A DNA stretch of 64,000 bases from Galbula dea (taxonomy: Eukaryota; Chordata; Aves; Piciformes; Galbulidae), in contig VWZX01002356.1 in assembly GCA_013399015.1 (NCBI GenBank), positions 186,001 through 250,000 on the forward strand, given 5' to 3'. Shown here in pieces: positions 22,822 to 36,365 of this stretch. The notes below the pieces were generated by a model. It was given only the letters and a program-made list of their open reading frames with translations. It ran no database searches and was not told where the DNA came from. The translations under genes were made by a program, and so were the position numbers. Every line of letters starts with the position of its first letter. Position 1 is the first letter of the stretch.

Positions 22822-25740
22822 CTGGTGCCAGGAGACAGGAGCAGAAGTGAGAGCCAATGCATTACATGAAATTAAAAACCAAAGTGATTACTCCAGGCTG
22901 GAAAGACATTTTTGCAAAATATGGGAAATTGACAGTAAAAGTAAAGGACTGGCATGGGGAGAGCCTTCAGTCCACCAGGACTATTAATTAGATGTTTCTG
23001 TTGGCTTGTCTACAGACAAAGGTGTTTATCCAGAAGCCACCAGTTATCTTGAAATAGTGTCAGCTTTAAGTTCCCCTAAACCTTCACTTCTGGCAGTTAT
23101 TCAGTAGGGAGTGCTGAGAAGTAGATACTCTATGGAGTAGGACATAAAAATCCCAAACATTTAGCCTCATATTTGTCATGCAAAGCTATGACAAACTGCA
23201 TTTTTAAATGAAGACAAATTCACATGCAGGTGTACTGCTGTGGTGGGGACATGGTTACACAAACACCACACAGTCACCTCTAGCACCACTTCTTGCCAGA
23301 AGCAACTGAAAGTTTTGACTGGTTCTGATATTATGTAAAGAGAAAATCCTCTCTTCCTTCATTTCAGCTGATAACACACAGGGATTAAAGCACAGACTTT
23401 TAGGAGGATTAGTCAGCAGTATCAGACAGAGAATAAATCTGTAGGCTGTGTGAAAGTGCAGTAACATCCCTTTCAGGATCTCAAAGGCAGAAGGTGAAAA
23501 GCACCAGTCAAAGGAAGCATGTGTGGCAATAACAGACAGATGTGAAACCAACCACCCAGTGGGAAACAGCTACAGAGACTGAGCCTGTGATGGAGCAGGA
23601 GGTGAAATTCCAGCCCACAGGGACCATCACAGCAGAGTACCAAGTGCTGGAGATGTCACAAATGCAGCCCTGGATGCAGTTATCTGCACCATCTACACTT
23701 CACATCCTCCTGAAGAAATATCAAAGAAATGGAAAACAGACAAAAGAGGACATCAAAAATCCTAAGGACACCTACAGTGGGGAATGAGATGTCAGAACAG
23801 GATCTGTATTAATTAAAAAGCTCTTGATTTTGTGTCTTCTAGACTAAAAGAAAATATTCAGGAGAATACCTCAAAGGCATCTCCAAAAGCCTGAAGACCT
23901 CAAATAAAAGCAATTAAAGTCAAGAAAGGACCAGGCTGTGCTGAAGGAATTCCTTTAAACTTCTTGTGTGGAATGCTGATGAAAGACCATATGGGAAGAT
24001 CCAAGTATTAAACAGATTCAGAACACTCAGAAGAGTGTCAGCAAAAGAGAATCTGATTCAAAGCAGCTGACAGACTGCCAAGGGCCACTCCACAACTAAT
24101 GAGATCCCTGTATAGCACATTAACAGTTCTCAAAGACAACAGCATGATGGATGATTTCTTAGACATCCCTACAGCCACCACGTGCCAGTAAAAAGCAGTT
24201 TTCAACATTGATGGGCTGGCAAAGACAACTGCTGTCATTTGGCCCCCAGCACCTACAGAAAGCCCAGGTGTACAAAAGCCAGGAGTGCAAACCTCACTTC
24301 TGTAGAGGTTCAAGGAAGAATCAGACCAGAAATAACTCTGAGACAGAACCACTTTGTTCATCAGGTTTCACAAGAGATAAACCAAGTTACCTGTCCTATA
24401 TATACGCAATATACCTTAGAAAGGAAGGGCTTAAGGAAAAAAAAATAGGCTTTACTACCATTTCTGCTGCCAGATAGTTGCTGCACCCACTCTTTGGTCT
24501 GTTACCTCCTTTAATAATGGAATTTTTTCACAGTGCTCTAGTGAAGTTAGAAACCTTACAGCTACAATGAAGGGAAGATGGGAATCAAAGACACTAATCC
24601 ACCTCAGAAGAGACAGGCCTGAGCAACCACCTCCAGGATGACTGCCCATTAACTCAGCTCAACTGCCCTCCGCTTGTACAAAGCCTGTCAGCTGAAATAA
24701 GCAGTGGACTGTCTTACATTTCAATTGTTATATTACATACATATAAATAAACTTGGCCACGCAGCACTTTCCTGCAAGGAGAAAATGTCACAGTCCCAGA
24801 AAACAGGTTTCACTGGGGTGAAAGTCTGCAGAAGGGACAAAGGATCAGTGCTCACACCATAAGAGTCTTCACCTTAATGATAAACCTTCAGAGAGGAAAG
24901 AGAATGAGGCACATGCTATAAACATCTCCAAATTTGAGAGGCCACCACAGGACTGTGATTGTGAAGCACAGGACCACAGATTAGGCAGAGTGGTTTTCTC
25001 TTTAAAGAGTTTAAAAAAATCTAGAAAGCCAAGAATGAAAGAATACTAGGACCTGGAACACCCTTCAGAGAAAGCCAGACTCTACAGACTTAATCAGCAT
25101 GATGGAAAAGGAAACTTCAAATGACCTTCACTTTTTCTTGAGGCCACACCTCAAAGGCTGCCCAAAGACATCAGCTAACGATCCTGGCTGTGCTGCTGGA
25201 AGACTATTTGCTAGAGAATAGGATGATGATTCACATCATCCACTGCTGCCTAAACACAAGCCATCACCATGAGAAAGACGACTGGAAAGCCCATGTTCAG
25301 ACCCCATTCCATCTCCTTCTCCTGGACCAGGGTAAGTGAGGTGTACTGTTTCTCATCAGGGCACAGCTCAGCACTTCACTACCTGCTCTGGAAAACCAAA
25401 GCAGTGACCAACCTACCCTCCAGCAGGAAGGGTTCAGCCCCAGGCAGCAACAATCCTTGATGGCCTCACCCTGTCCTCAGCTCTGTTAATCATCTCCACA
25501 ATGGTCAGGACAGACCTGGAGCAGCCAGAAGTATGATCTTTTCCATGCAACATGCCCACATGCTTCTACAGTGAAGATTTCCTTGCTGTCAAAGGTTAGC
25601 ACGTAGTCATCGACAGGAACCTCATCCTCCTTGGCCAACTCCTACAACCTCAAACAAGCCCTCAAGGGGTATGACCTCCCAGCCTATCTCAATTCCCTAT
25701 TGGCAATTCAGAGTAGTTTGGAAAGATGCTTGATCCTTAC
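22822..25740 (-). other. SLCO5A1: SLCO5A1 intron 2
   Basis: A 2.9-kb intron with GTAAGG donor and CACCAG acceptor. Short frames in it (for example 23542-23787 plus and 24038-24361 minus) lack family features. No mobile element was recognised with confidence. Confidence 0.8.
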
Positions 25741-25873
25741 CAGTTCCCAATGAATCGGGGATCACTCTGGTCAATATAAACAGTTGTCCTAGGATCGACA
25801 TAGAAACCAATAAGAAGTCCTCCCAGCAAGTATCCAGCTGCAGGACCAAGTGCTCCCATTACGTACATGATGG
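25741..25873 (-). CDS. SLCO5A1: SLCO5A1 coding exon 2 (TM5, start of OATP signature)
   Basis: This 133-base exon lies between a TCCTCAG-like acceptor (GCTGAGGA on the plus strand) and a TG|GTAAGG donor. It encodes residues 296-339, starting Ala-Ile-Met-Tyr-Val-Met-Gly-Ala-Leu-Gly-Pro in TM5. The glycine-rich YLLGGLLIGFYVDPR follows, and it ends in SDPRFIGNW at the start of the OATP signature, with the Trp codon split by intron 2. It is too short to appear as a long open frame, but phase and homology agree on both sides. Confidence 0.95.
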
Positions 25874-28800
25874 CTGAGGAAACAGGTCAGAGTTGCACAT
25901 CAGTAAAATCAATGTGAGGGAAAGGAAGTCAAAGTAACAATAACTGAATTACACATGGAATTTACCTGTCAAAGCCAAACAAGATCAAGCAATATTATTC
26001 TCCACAGAAAAGTTTATCCTAGGACATTAATGATGCTACCATTTTGGCAACATCTGACAACATGATATTGTTTATTGCTTCTATCCATAGGAGATTCTTC
26101 TTCCACACAGGAAAGCTTTATGCAGAACCTATTGCAGCAAAGCTGCTGACTGCAACAGGATGGACTGAATCCTCTATGGGCTCAAAAAATCTGTGTTCAC
26201 ATCACATGCATGAACATACTTTAAAACTTGGTAAAAGTCTACCCACACTATAACAATATCCTGAGACAGAGGTCAGAAGGATACTTGGAATGTCCTTTTC
26301 CTCTTTTAGTCACACCAAATGACAACTTCAATACCTTTTGCATATGGGAATACATAACCTATGTCCCTATGGCATCCTCAAGTGCATGCAACACAAGTGA
26401 TGCCAGTCCCAGTTACAGCCACAAGCATCATTGTGCCTAGAAGAACAGAAAGAACACAACATCATTGGGCCACAGCAGACTGCCTGGCTTGTAAAAACTT
26501 CACTTGTGCTTAGAAAGTGAAGCCAAGGGGGTATATTGCCCAGTCCCTCATCTCCCATGTGCACACATGGGTCACCACAGAGCTTATCTCTGGCTGAGGA
26601 GGAACACTTCTGAAAGGCCTCATTGTTCAAACTCTAGCAGCATGGCACCATAGTACAACTGTGCATTTCATACATGTATAGGACAAGTAGAATTTGACCT
26701 TTATTCTACTTTTAGTGAAAGGTTAGAATATGCAAAAGCTCCAGTGTGCTTCTGGAAGTTTGAGGTGTACACACACATACACACTTTCTTCTCAGAATAA
26801 TGCAGCAATTTTGGTAGATCTTGCAGGATACTCTAGTGACATACAAGTATAATCCTTTTACCTCTGTAGATTTCAATTCTTTACTCCAAAACTTTAACAG
26901 TCATTAGCACAAAGGTACTGATTGGGAAACACACACAAGAAACTGGATCCCCCATAGGCACAGAGTAGAGTGGGAAATCCAGGAGTATCATTGACTTCAA
27001 AGCAATAGCTCAGTGTCCTACCTGCTCAACAACACTCATCCTGAAAGAGCAGCTCAAGGAAGAACAAAAACAACCAAAAAAGAAAACATTCATGTGAATT
27101 TGCATGAAAAGCCTCGTGGCTATGGGTTACCTGTGCACAACCTGAGGAATGAGCTTTAACAGAAAAGGCAAAAGGAACTTCTTATCACCCTGACTGGCTC
27201 AAGGAAAGGCAGGGGACTGCAGAAAAAAAGACCAGATAGTCACAGGGTTACCACATGGGATTGTGCCAGCCAAAGAAGCATCTCCATGCTATGGTACTAG
27301 AGCATCCTCTCCAGACTGGCAGCACATTTCCTTGGAAAGCTGAGGTACGCTGTGCCTGGGGAACAAGCAGTGGGATGTTCCCCAGGGTACAGAGCAGGTT
27401 TCAATCTCCTCACAGAACAAAGCTGACAGGCAGAAGTTTCAGTGAGGAAGATGTCCCAGCTCCCTCCTGCCCCTGGTGTCCCAGCACTGTGGTGGGATAC
27501 CATGGAACAAGCAAGCATGAAGCAGCTTCCAGAGAAACACTGCTCCTGATGACAAAGGCATGATTACCTCACCCTGTCTGAATTCACCCACACAGAAGCT
27601 ACTCAAAAAAACCCCATAAGGTTTAACCACACTTTGGAGCCTGAGGACACAAAACAGAGGAGCTAGGAGCAGAAGCCAGGCAGATTTCTCAAAAGCTTTT
27701 AAAGTCAGGAAATCAGTTTACTTCCTCCTTTTCTTCATGAGCACACAGCCAAGCCTATCTATGCAGGCTTTAGAAGTTGTTCTTTAATGTGGTTATTTGC
27801 TCAGGAAAAAACAATGCTTTGAGCATTATTGCAGTTCAGATAACAATGTACAGATCAAACCTTTAAATCACTTCCTTTCAAAGTATATTAGTGTTATCAT
27901 GACTTTAAAAGGTCTGAGATCCAGTGCTCCACTCGAAACAACCAGAGCAACAAACCTACTTCATTATTAGCCTTCCTTGATCTGTCTATAAAATAAATCT
28001 ATCAGTATTTTCACAGGCAGACTCTACAGATCTAGGAGAGAGATGTATAGAGAAGCATAACCAAAGCATCATTTTATATGCCTGCCACACAAGACTGAAA
28101 TAAGTGTTCCAGCTTAGCACTCCATTAAGTATGCTGAAAGTTAAATACAAATATGCCCAGTGACTTGCCAACGCCAGATGAAAAACATTAGTTTTACTTT
28201 TCTCTTACAGAGGCATTACTAAGATATTATTTGTACCAAAACAGGTATAATTCCCTAGTTCAAACAGCTAAGCTGCTTTATGCTTTGTATTCTCCATTTG
28301 TGGTCATGTCCTAAATCATTAGTCATCTTCACAGGATCCAATTCTAGCATCACAAAAAAACCCAGGAAAATAAGCCCAAACAAAACAAGCTAAAATAGGC
28401 TGCTTGACCCAAAGCATCTCTCTCATACACACTGCACTGCTGCTCCCAGGCACTTGCTCTGCTGTAGAGCCACTGGCAGAGACATTGACCAGTTGTGTAA
28501 ATTCTGAATTTGTGATCCATCACCACCCCAAGTTACCTTCAAGGAGAGGTCATCAAGGCAGTGTCATTTCCAGACAATGATCTGCTGTATATAAACACTA
28601 ACCTAAATTCCAAGCAAACCACTACTCCAAGTTACTCTAAAAGCCTTTAGCATCCCAAAAACCAGGTAGGAAGTAGTAAATAATTTCACTCATTTCCCAT
28701 CCATTCAAACACCAAAAGCTAAATCCACAGTAGTGAATTTACCATTTACATTAGTTCCCACTATGTTAATTGGGCTACTCTGACAAGGCAGACAGGATTG

Positions 28801-30488
28801 GGCACCTCTGTCCTACTACTCAGTGATGTTCCTCGTGAGAGGACACTGAAGCTGTTGGCTGTTGTGAAGAGATACTGGAGCAGTCTCTTGACTCAGTCAT
28901 TCTTTCCATTAAGTCATGTCAAATGGGAATATCTCACCTCTGCATTTTAATTGCTTGGCTTTGGTTTTTTTAGTGGTTTAGTGGTTGTGGCTACACATAC
29001 ATTTAGTTTTCATTAGGGTCTCTCCCCAGGCACATGCTTATGGACTCCACTGATCCCAACTTAACACTAATTTTCATTTCTTCAGTATTACTACTAAGCT
29101 AGACTGAGCCCAGGCTGTTCATCTGCATCTCATCCCCTTTTCATTCTGTTATCACAACTGAAATACACCCAGCTCTGAAAGCTGAGAACCAGACCCTTTG
29201 TGTCAAGGAAGAAATGGAGAGAGACCAAGCATCTACTAAAAGGGAAAGCCAAACAATATGTATATAGATTCACTTTTCCTTTGTCCCACCAGCAAGACAA
29301 AGAAGGAGGTAATTATTTCAATCGTGTTCTCTCAGAATTAGTTTCCTTTCAAAACTTGGTTTCTGCCTAGGAGGCACAGGTTCATTAGTGAAAACACTAG
29401 CGATTGTTTTTCCCCTGACTACCTCTCACTAACAGATTGCAAAGAGGGACAAGCCAAAGAGCATTTCTTCTTGTTTTCTTTGTAAATGACACTCATTTTC
29501 ATCTTTCAACCCAAACAACAAGAACTACAGTTCATTATTCTTGTCTAATTGAAAATCTGCCTGTAAGCAGAAGCACGTTATTCCAGTAATTTGCAGATGA
29601 CCCTGTTAGTTTTAGTAACATTTATTCTGTTAAAGAATTTATTTTGCTGCATTCAGAAAGGCTGAAAGCTGCAACAGCCTCAACAAAAACAAAATATTAA
29701 ATAACAATTGGTGAAGTGAAATGCAGAGCTGCATAGCCATATCTGAAACCACACTGAAGATATTATCACAGGTCAGAGAATCTGAAAAAAGCATTTCCAT
29801 CCATGTGCGGCAGTTATAAATAGCAGAGGCTATTTATTTTGGCTATAGGACACCACCACCACTTCATAAAAACCTCCAATGTTTCAAAATTTGCTTTTGA
29901 CTCTCCCAGGAACAAACACTTTGGGCATTTTCAGGGAACTGGAATTATGCTGAAGCAGTTTTTCTTCTGGAAAAAAACCCTTGAGCTCTGGGTTCTGGGT
30001 AGGGATCTCTGTCTCCACAGAGGGATCACAAAATAGACATGAGAGGTCAATCAATTCCATGTTCTGCTTGGAAACAGCAGTTTCCTGCTGCAGCACCAAA
30101 ATGAGTTTCTTCACCATTCAAGCACTGTCTCCTTACCAAGGGAGGGATGGTAAGAATAGGCTTCACCCCATCTTCTCCACCTCTGCCCACAACAAAAGCT
30201 TTTGGCTTTGATCCAACCACAAAATATTCTTAATGACTCTCATCACAACCTCTAATAGAATTAGGGCAGGAGTACAACCACCTACAAGGAAGCAGTGCTC
30301 AGCCACTACTTCAACTGCCAGGTCTTAGATCTCCAATTGCTATTATCTATACAAAGCCTTGCAAGGCCCCCAGGCCTCGGACATGCCTGACCATGGACCA
30401 CACAGCCTCAGCATCAACAAAGCAGAAGAAACCTCTCCATAGCCCATGGGGAACTTCACTATATACATAAGGAAAAAATTCTCTCATT

Positions 30489-30675
30489 TGAGGGTGTTGG
30501 AGCCCTGGCCCAGGCTGCCCAGAGAGGCTGTGGAGTCTCCTTCTGGGGAGAGATTCCCAAGGCAGCTGGAGGTGACCCTGGGCAAGCTGCTGGGGGTGCC
30601 CCTGCTGGAGCAGGGGTTGGGCTAGATGATCTCCTGAGGTCCCTTCCAAACCATGCTGGGATTCTGTACATCCCT
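30489..30675 (+). mobile_element. CR1 LINE 3' end, plus orientation
   Basis: About 185 bases are nearly identical to the last part of the CR1 copy at 8341-8781, from 'gagggtgttggag' through 'ggctgcccagagaggctgtg' to 'gctgggattctg'. The short length shows strong 5' truncation. It is antisense within SLCO5A1 intron 1. Confidence 0.85.
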
Positions 30676-33600
30676 GTGACACCAGGACCACTGTTAGCTA
30701 CTGGGCCCTGACTTGGATTCACTGAATTAAGAGACTCCTGGGTTTTAATACCTTGAGTTAAAGAAGAAATAATCTTCCAAAAGGAAGGAAACTCATTCAA
30801 CTTTTTGCTTCGGAAAGAAAGCCACCAGGAAGGCCACTTGTTAGTAACAAACTTTCTAAATGTAACTATGATTGGTTAGTTTCAGTCAGGGCCCTGGAAA
30901 AGAAACAAATGTACCTTTCCCAGGGAAAGCTGATATTGACATGCAAAGTCAATCATCAGGACAACTATGAAAATATTTGGGTTTGAAATGAAGTAATGTG
31001 TTTCACACGGCTTGGTTTTGTCTGTGCCAAGTAAAAAGTTTATTTTTTTAAATGCTAACCTGTATTCCTACATAAAGGTCAAATAATGCAATGCAAGTTA
31101 AGTATTTCAACCTCATAAAAAATTATTTCTTCTACATGATTAAAAAAATTAAATCAATATATGAAAAATTTAATTGAAACAATTTGCCAAAGCAAAACCA
31201 TCATCCCACCCTTGTCAGTGCTAAACTGCACATTTTAAACAGCAAGTGTAATACTGAAAAAGTAATTATTCTTTCAAAAGGTTCTCCTTAATGGTAATAT
31301 TATAATTACATTTGTCTTCCTTTTCAAGATATAAATGGTTCCTGTGATGCCAGGCTCCATTTGCACCTCAAGTCCAGCCACAGCAAGATACATTCATATA
31401 TTAATAAAAAACAGAAGTATTACTAACTGGCAGTATTAGCATTTCCAAGGGATAATTATTTATACTACAGGGATCCTTCCAAGATATTTCCAAACACCAA
31501 ATATAGTTGATTTACAAAAACTGAAACATTTTAAATCAGCTACAGTTACTTTCACTAATTAGGTAATTCAATTATTCAGCTGAAATATGTGGGGGGAAAC
31601 TGGCCAACATTTTTATTTAGTCTTCACTTTTTCTAAATATACTGTTCATTCTGTCTCCTCTCCTCCCAGAGTGGAATTGGAGGTGACAGCTTTGTCTTCC
31701 AACTCCTTAGATTAGCACATTATTAAGCATATTGTCAGTCTCTAGCAGTGAAAGATGCTTTCACATTTAGCAGACAGACATCAGAAAAGTGGTGCCTAGC
31801 AGCTACATACAAATGACTTTCAGCCAACTTCAGGCACACTTGCACAGCAGTAACTTTTTTGACAGGGTAATTAACTGTATTATATTCCTAGGGATGTGGC
31901 AGGCTCTGAGTGGTTCATTTTAAGCTGCATGGAGCTTTGCATAGGGATAACGCTTTAATGAAATCTGATTCACCACAGATGTCAGAGTAAATGAACAGAA
32001 GAGTCCTTTCTGGCCCAATAAAGCATGAAATTATCCCACAGTTTCTCCTCTTGTCTCTAACAGCAGATCTTGCAGAAACAGCCATCGTCTTTTGCAAGGG
32101 TGGATGCCAAGAGACAAGCAACCTCTCTGCTCTTCTTCCCTGGCCACGCTGCCTCAAGACATCTCCCAAATCCTGACCCTGGTAAGGCAAGGTCTGGAGC
32201 TGGCCCCATGTCCTTTACACATCTCACTACCGTGTCAGTTGAGTATCTGGCAGAGGTGGCCCCATAATTGGTGGCCTCAATACCAGCCAGGAAACCCAAC
32301 TGTTTAATGAGAGGCATCCCTCTCTGCCAGGCAGACTCAGAGCAAAGAGTAACACCCCAAAGAACAGGAGCTGCTGCTGATGCCTGAAGACACAAGCTAC
32401 TCAGCCAGACTTAAGGTGTTAAGCACCAATGGAAAAAAAAAACAACTGTTTAATGACTTAGATTTCACTTAAGCAATTGTGACCATTTTTTCCCCTAGGA
32501 TCTTTGTCCACTTGTATCCCTTCTCACAGGGAAAGTGGTTTTGGTTATTTACATCAGGAAGATTGAATCAGAAGGTTACACTTAGATGCCCCATCTGCAA
32601 ACTGTCACAACTGCCAATCAGTTTACGACATTCAAGTTGTCTGTTGAAACTCCAGCCTTATGTTTGCAAAGAAAATTAAATGTGAGCCCTAAATCCCACA
32701 GAATTTCACTGACAGGTCCTGCGACTTCGTCAGGCTCCTTGGGAAATGTTAAATCCAGTCGATAAATTACCCTGACAGAGACAGAGATTGACAAGGAGCT
32801 GCTCAAAGAACGATACTGGAGTTACTTGGAACAACCATGACTGCAAGTGTTAGCAGTGGTCCCTGCTGCTGCCAGAGCTCTTCCAAGGCAAATGAAAATT
32901 GATCTGGCATCTTCATCTTCACACCCCACAGGAGGTCTGTGGGGTCTTTTTTCACATGGCAGATGAGAGATGTCTTGACACGAGTGGACACTTAACTAGT
33001 GACTAACCCAGTACTTGTGATTGATTCTTCGGAGAAAGTATAAACTAGTTACCTGGATATGGAACTCTTGGACCATGCTAATGTGCAGTGAGAATACTTC
33101 AACCACATCATACCTACAAAATCTGAGTGTATGCAGTAACAAGCAAACAGTGTAAAACAATATATGAAGTGCAATGTGATATGGAAGCTTGCTCCCAAAA
33201 TGGAACAATAAAGCTGTATGTACAGGTAACCATCACTCGAAGAGATGACACAGGGTTACCTAAACACAGGCAACCTCTAAACAAAACTGAAAAGCCTATG
33301 ATTGGCCACTTGTAGTTATCCAACTTGCCTGTGACTACAAGTACCCCTCAAACTGGATTATATTAGTGCTTCTCCACAGAGCAAATCACCAGAGATCATC
33401 CTTTCATTAAAGTGCACTGCTGAAACCCACCAGGGAAACACTGACCAAATGTCCCGACAGGTAAGCTTGGAGCCACAGAGCTGCTATTCCCAGTGGGAAC
33501 AAATGGAAAACTACTTTCCAACTGACTGGAGTCTAACTATGCCTTCAACAGAGTGCAGGATGAAAACAGGTGCAAGAAGAGCTATACAGTGGCCTTCAAA

Positions 33601-36255
33601 CCAAAAGGAACATTACTTGTGTTTTCCACCCAAGAATAAATGGAAGTTGAAGTGAGTAATAAGAATTGAGAATTAAAGAGGAAAAAAAAAATGCATCTCA
33701 AAATGTCAAGCTATGCAAGAAAGTATCTATACACTGATGGCTACATGTTTTTCCATCAAAAGTGCTTTTGCCATCCAACTGGGATTAATAAAAACCTGTT
33801 CCCAAACTGGTTTCCCTGCTTGGTTTGGTGATTTCAGTAACATTTAATATAAGACAGGCATTTTCATTATTTCATTATTATATTGTCCTCTGTTTAAAGA
33901 GAAAGAAGCTTGACAAACCTCCCCCTGCTCCCATTCAGCATCAGAGGTACACACCTCTATCTGCGGGGGGAATGGGAATAGCCATATACCCCAGTTAGTT
34001 GTGATCTATTAACTTTTCTGAATCTAATGTTTATTAGGCAGCAGACTTGAGAACCACAAGACCCAGGCAGCAGTAACCCATCCTGGCTCTGGCCTCCCTA
34101 AGCACAAAAGCATTAGTATTAATTAAATGCCTCCAGCCCTTCCTCTCTGCTCTAGCTGTGCTAATTGCTCCTCTCCTCCAGCACATGCTTCCATGCACAG
34201 CATCCAGCTCCATGTGTTCCAACAAGGATGAACAGCCTGCAGACAGCAGCTCTGATTGCTTCAGATCTTATCAGGGTTCCTCATATGACAGTCAAAACAT
34301 TTTATCCAGACTAAGTGATCTTAGCAGTTTTTCTTCATCTGAATTTTTTGTCTTAGGAACTGAGCTGAATTATAGAACTCTAAATCTGTGTTGGTCTTTT
34401 TAAAGCAAGTGCATCAATTAGGAAGATGAATAGAAAGGTCTTGGTTGCAGCTGTCATTGCAGTTGTGAAACATTAATACTTGCAGCTGGAGAGAAGGACT
34501 CAGTTAAGGTAAAGATTAAGCAGTACTGAAGAATCCAGGAGACACAAATGACAAGTATGTTTATCAAAAGCCAGCTCTGATGCCACTGACTTGTGCACTA
34601 TTATTACTTGCTCCACAATCCCACCTAAGAGGATTACTGTCTACTTTGGCACTATGGATAACAGCAGCACACAGCACATCAGCAAGGGGTTGCACAGAGG
34701 CTGCCTCTCACCATCACACCCACACAGATTCTCAAGCCAAATCTCCCACACCAAACCCACCAGCTGTCAGCTCCCCGAGCTCCACACCACTTGTTACTCA
34801 AAAAACAAGTGGAAAAAGCAAAGAAAGGCAAGAAGTCTTGCTTTCAATTTAACAGCCTCAATTAAGGGCAGAACTGTTGTATTATTTTTCAGTCCCCTGA
34901 GTACAAAACCAACCAACCTGCTACTCACTCCTGACTCAGTAGAAAAGCAAGAGTCAGCAGGAGCCCCGAGAGCATCCAGGGACTCTGACAGAGTCACAAG
35001 GGTTATGCTGCTGTCTCTTCTAATGCTGGGCTCCTAATGCTTCTAATACCTCCAGACAGGCCACGCAAACTGGGATTAACCCAGCACAAGAGAGTTGCTT
35101 AGCCCAGCAATTGTACTTGGGAGAAATCCGAACACTCAGACCACAAAATAACTGCTCTGAGCATCTTATTAAACTAGATAAGGGAAACTCACTGCATTCC
35201 TAATGCACTACACGATTTCTTTCCTGTCAGGCACAGCTCGGAGCACCTGGCTCACAGTGTAGGATGCCCATCTGCTAAAAGAAACCTCATGGTTGTTGAG
35301 CCCTTCTACCACAACCATTCAGCAGCCCTCTCACTGGCTAGACCAGTTACATCTTCTCATCCTAGAGGAAAGCGGCCAACCTTGACCTGGCAGCTAGTAA
35401 AAGATTTCAGTTTGCCAAGTTGGGCAGACACTGAGGTGTCATCTCACATGCCCTGAAACTGTGATACACAGTAGATCCCTTCTTCAGTCCTTGCAATGCT
35501 CCAGATAGGTATAGATACACAGTACACCCCTCTGAGAATTAAAGCATTGGGTTTTCCTGAAAGCAATGCACTGTGCCAGGCCTAAAGCAAGCTCTTCTTT
35601 TTGTACATCTGGAGGGTGGGAATGCAAGGGAGGATGAAGAGGGGAGCAAGGATGAAGGGAAGTTAATTGTAGATCTAGCTGATCATAAAATCCTCACTTA
35701 TTTTATGCAAATACTAAAAATATTGCTACTTACCCAAAGGAGTAATAGCTGCTCTACCACCAGTGCAGGAACTCTTAATATTGTATTAGTTCATGTATTC
35801 CTCTATTTTTCTCTGGTTAATAAAATCTTATTCTTATTGCAGGCTGAGAAGACACCTTTGTAGCCCAGGCTTCTGACTCACCAGGTTTAAAAGGTTTTTT
35901 TTGTGACCTGGCAAGCACTATTGAAAGAGTTTTACCTCATTTCTCATAGAAGGCTGATCTGCTTTCTGTTATCACAAATGCAACAGTGCAGTTGCATTAC
36001 CCACTCCTTTTATTCTGCCTCCCACAGTGAAACGCCTCCATACTTGCTGTCTGTATCCTACTTGCTTCTCAGTGTCCAGAGCAATCACAATGACCCATAA
36101 ACTCAGTAACAATAAAAGTCCATATCTAAGCAAAAATCAGTTGCTAACAAATGCCAAGAAAGGCAAGGAGCAAAAGCTAATAAGGAAAGGTATTTTTTAT
36201 ACTTGTGCAAAGGCTCAGTGGCAGAGGTACTCCTAAAAGGGTAACCTCTGCATTT

Positions 36256-36365
36256 CATAGAATCGTAGAATTGTCAGAGTTGGAAGGGACCCTAAAGATC
36301 ATTTAGTTCCAACCTCCCTGCTTGGCAGGGACACTTTCCACTGGATCAGGTTGCCCAGTGCTCAT
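36256..36365 (-). mobile_element. CR1 LINE 3' terminal fragment, minus orientation
   Basis: It begins with 'catagaatcgtagaatt', the reverse complement of the CR1 terminal ATTCTATG repeat, followed by 'gttggaagggaccctaaaga' and 'cctgcttggcagggacactt'. This is the common CR1 3' end seen throughout bird genomes, 5'-truncated to about 110 bases. Confidence 0.85.

Noticed and set aside
24038..24361. 107-codon minus-strand frame in intron 2
   Set aside because: It has no family resemblance and no splice signals linking it to SLCO5A1, and its length is within chance for this composition.
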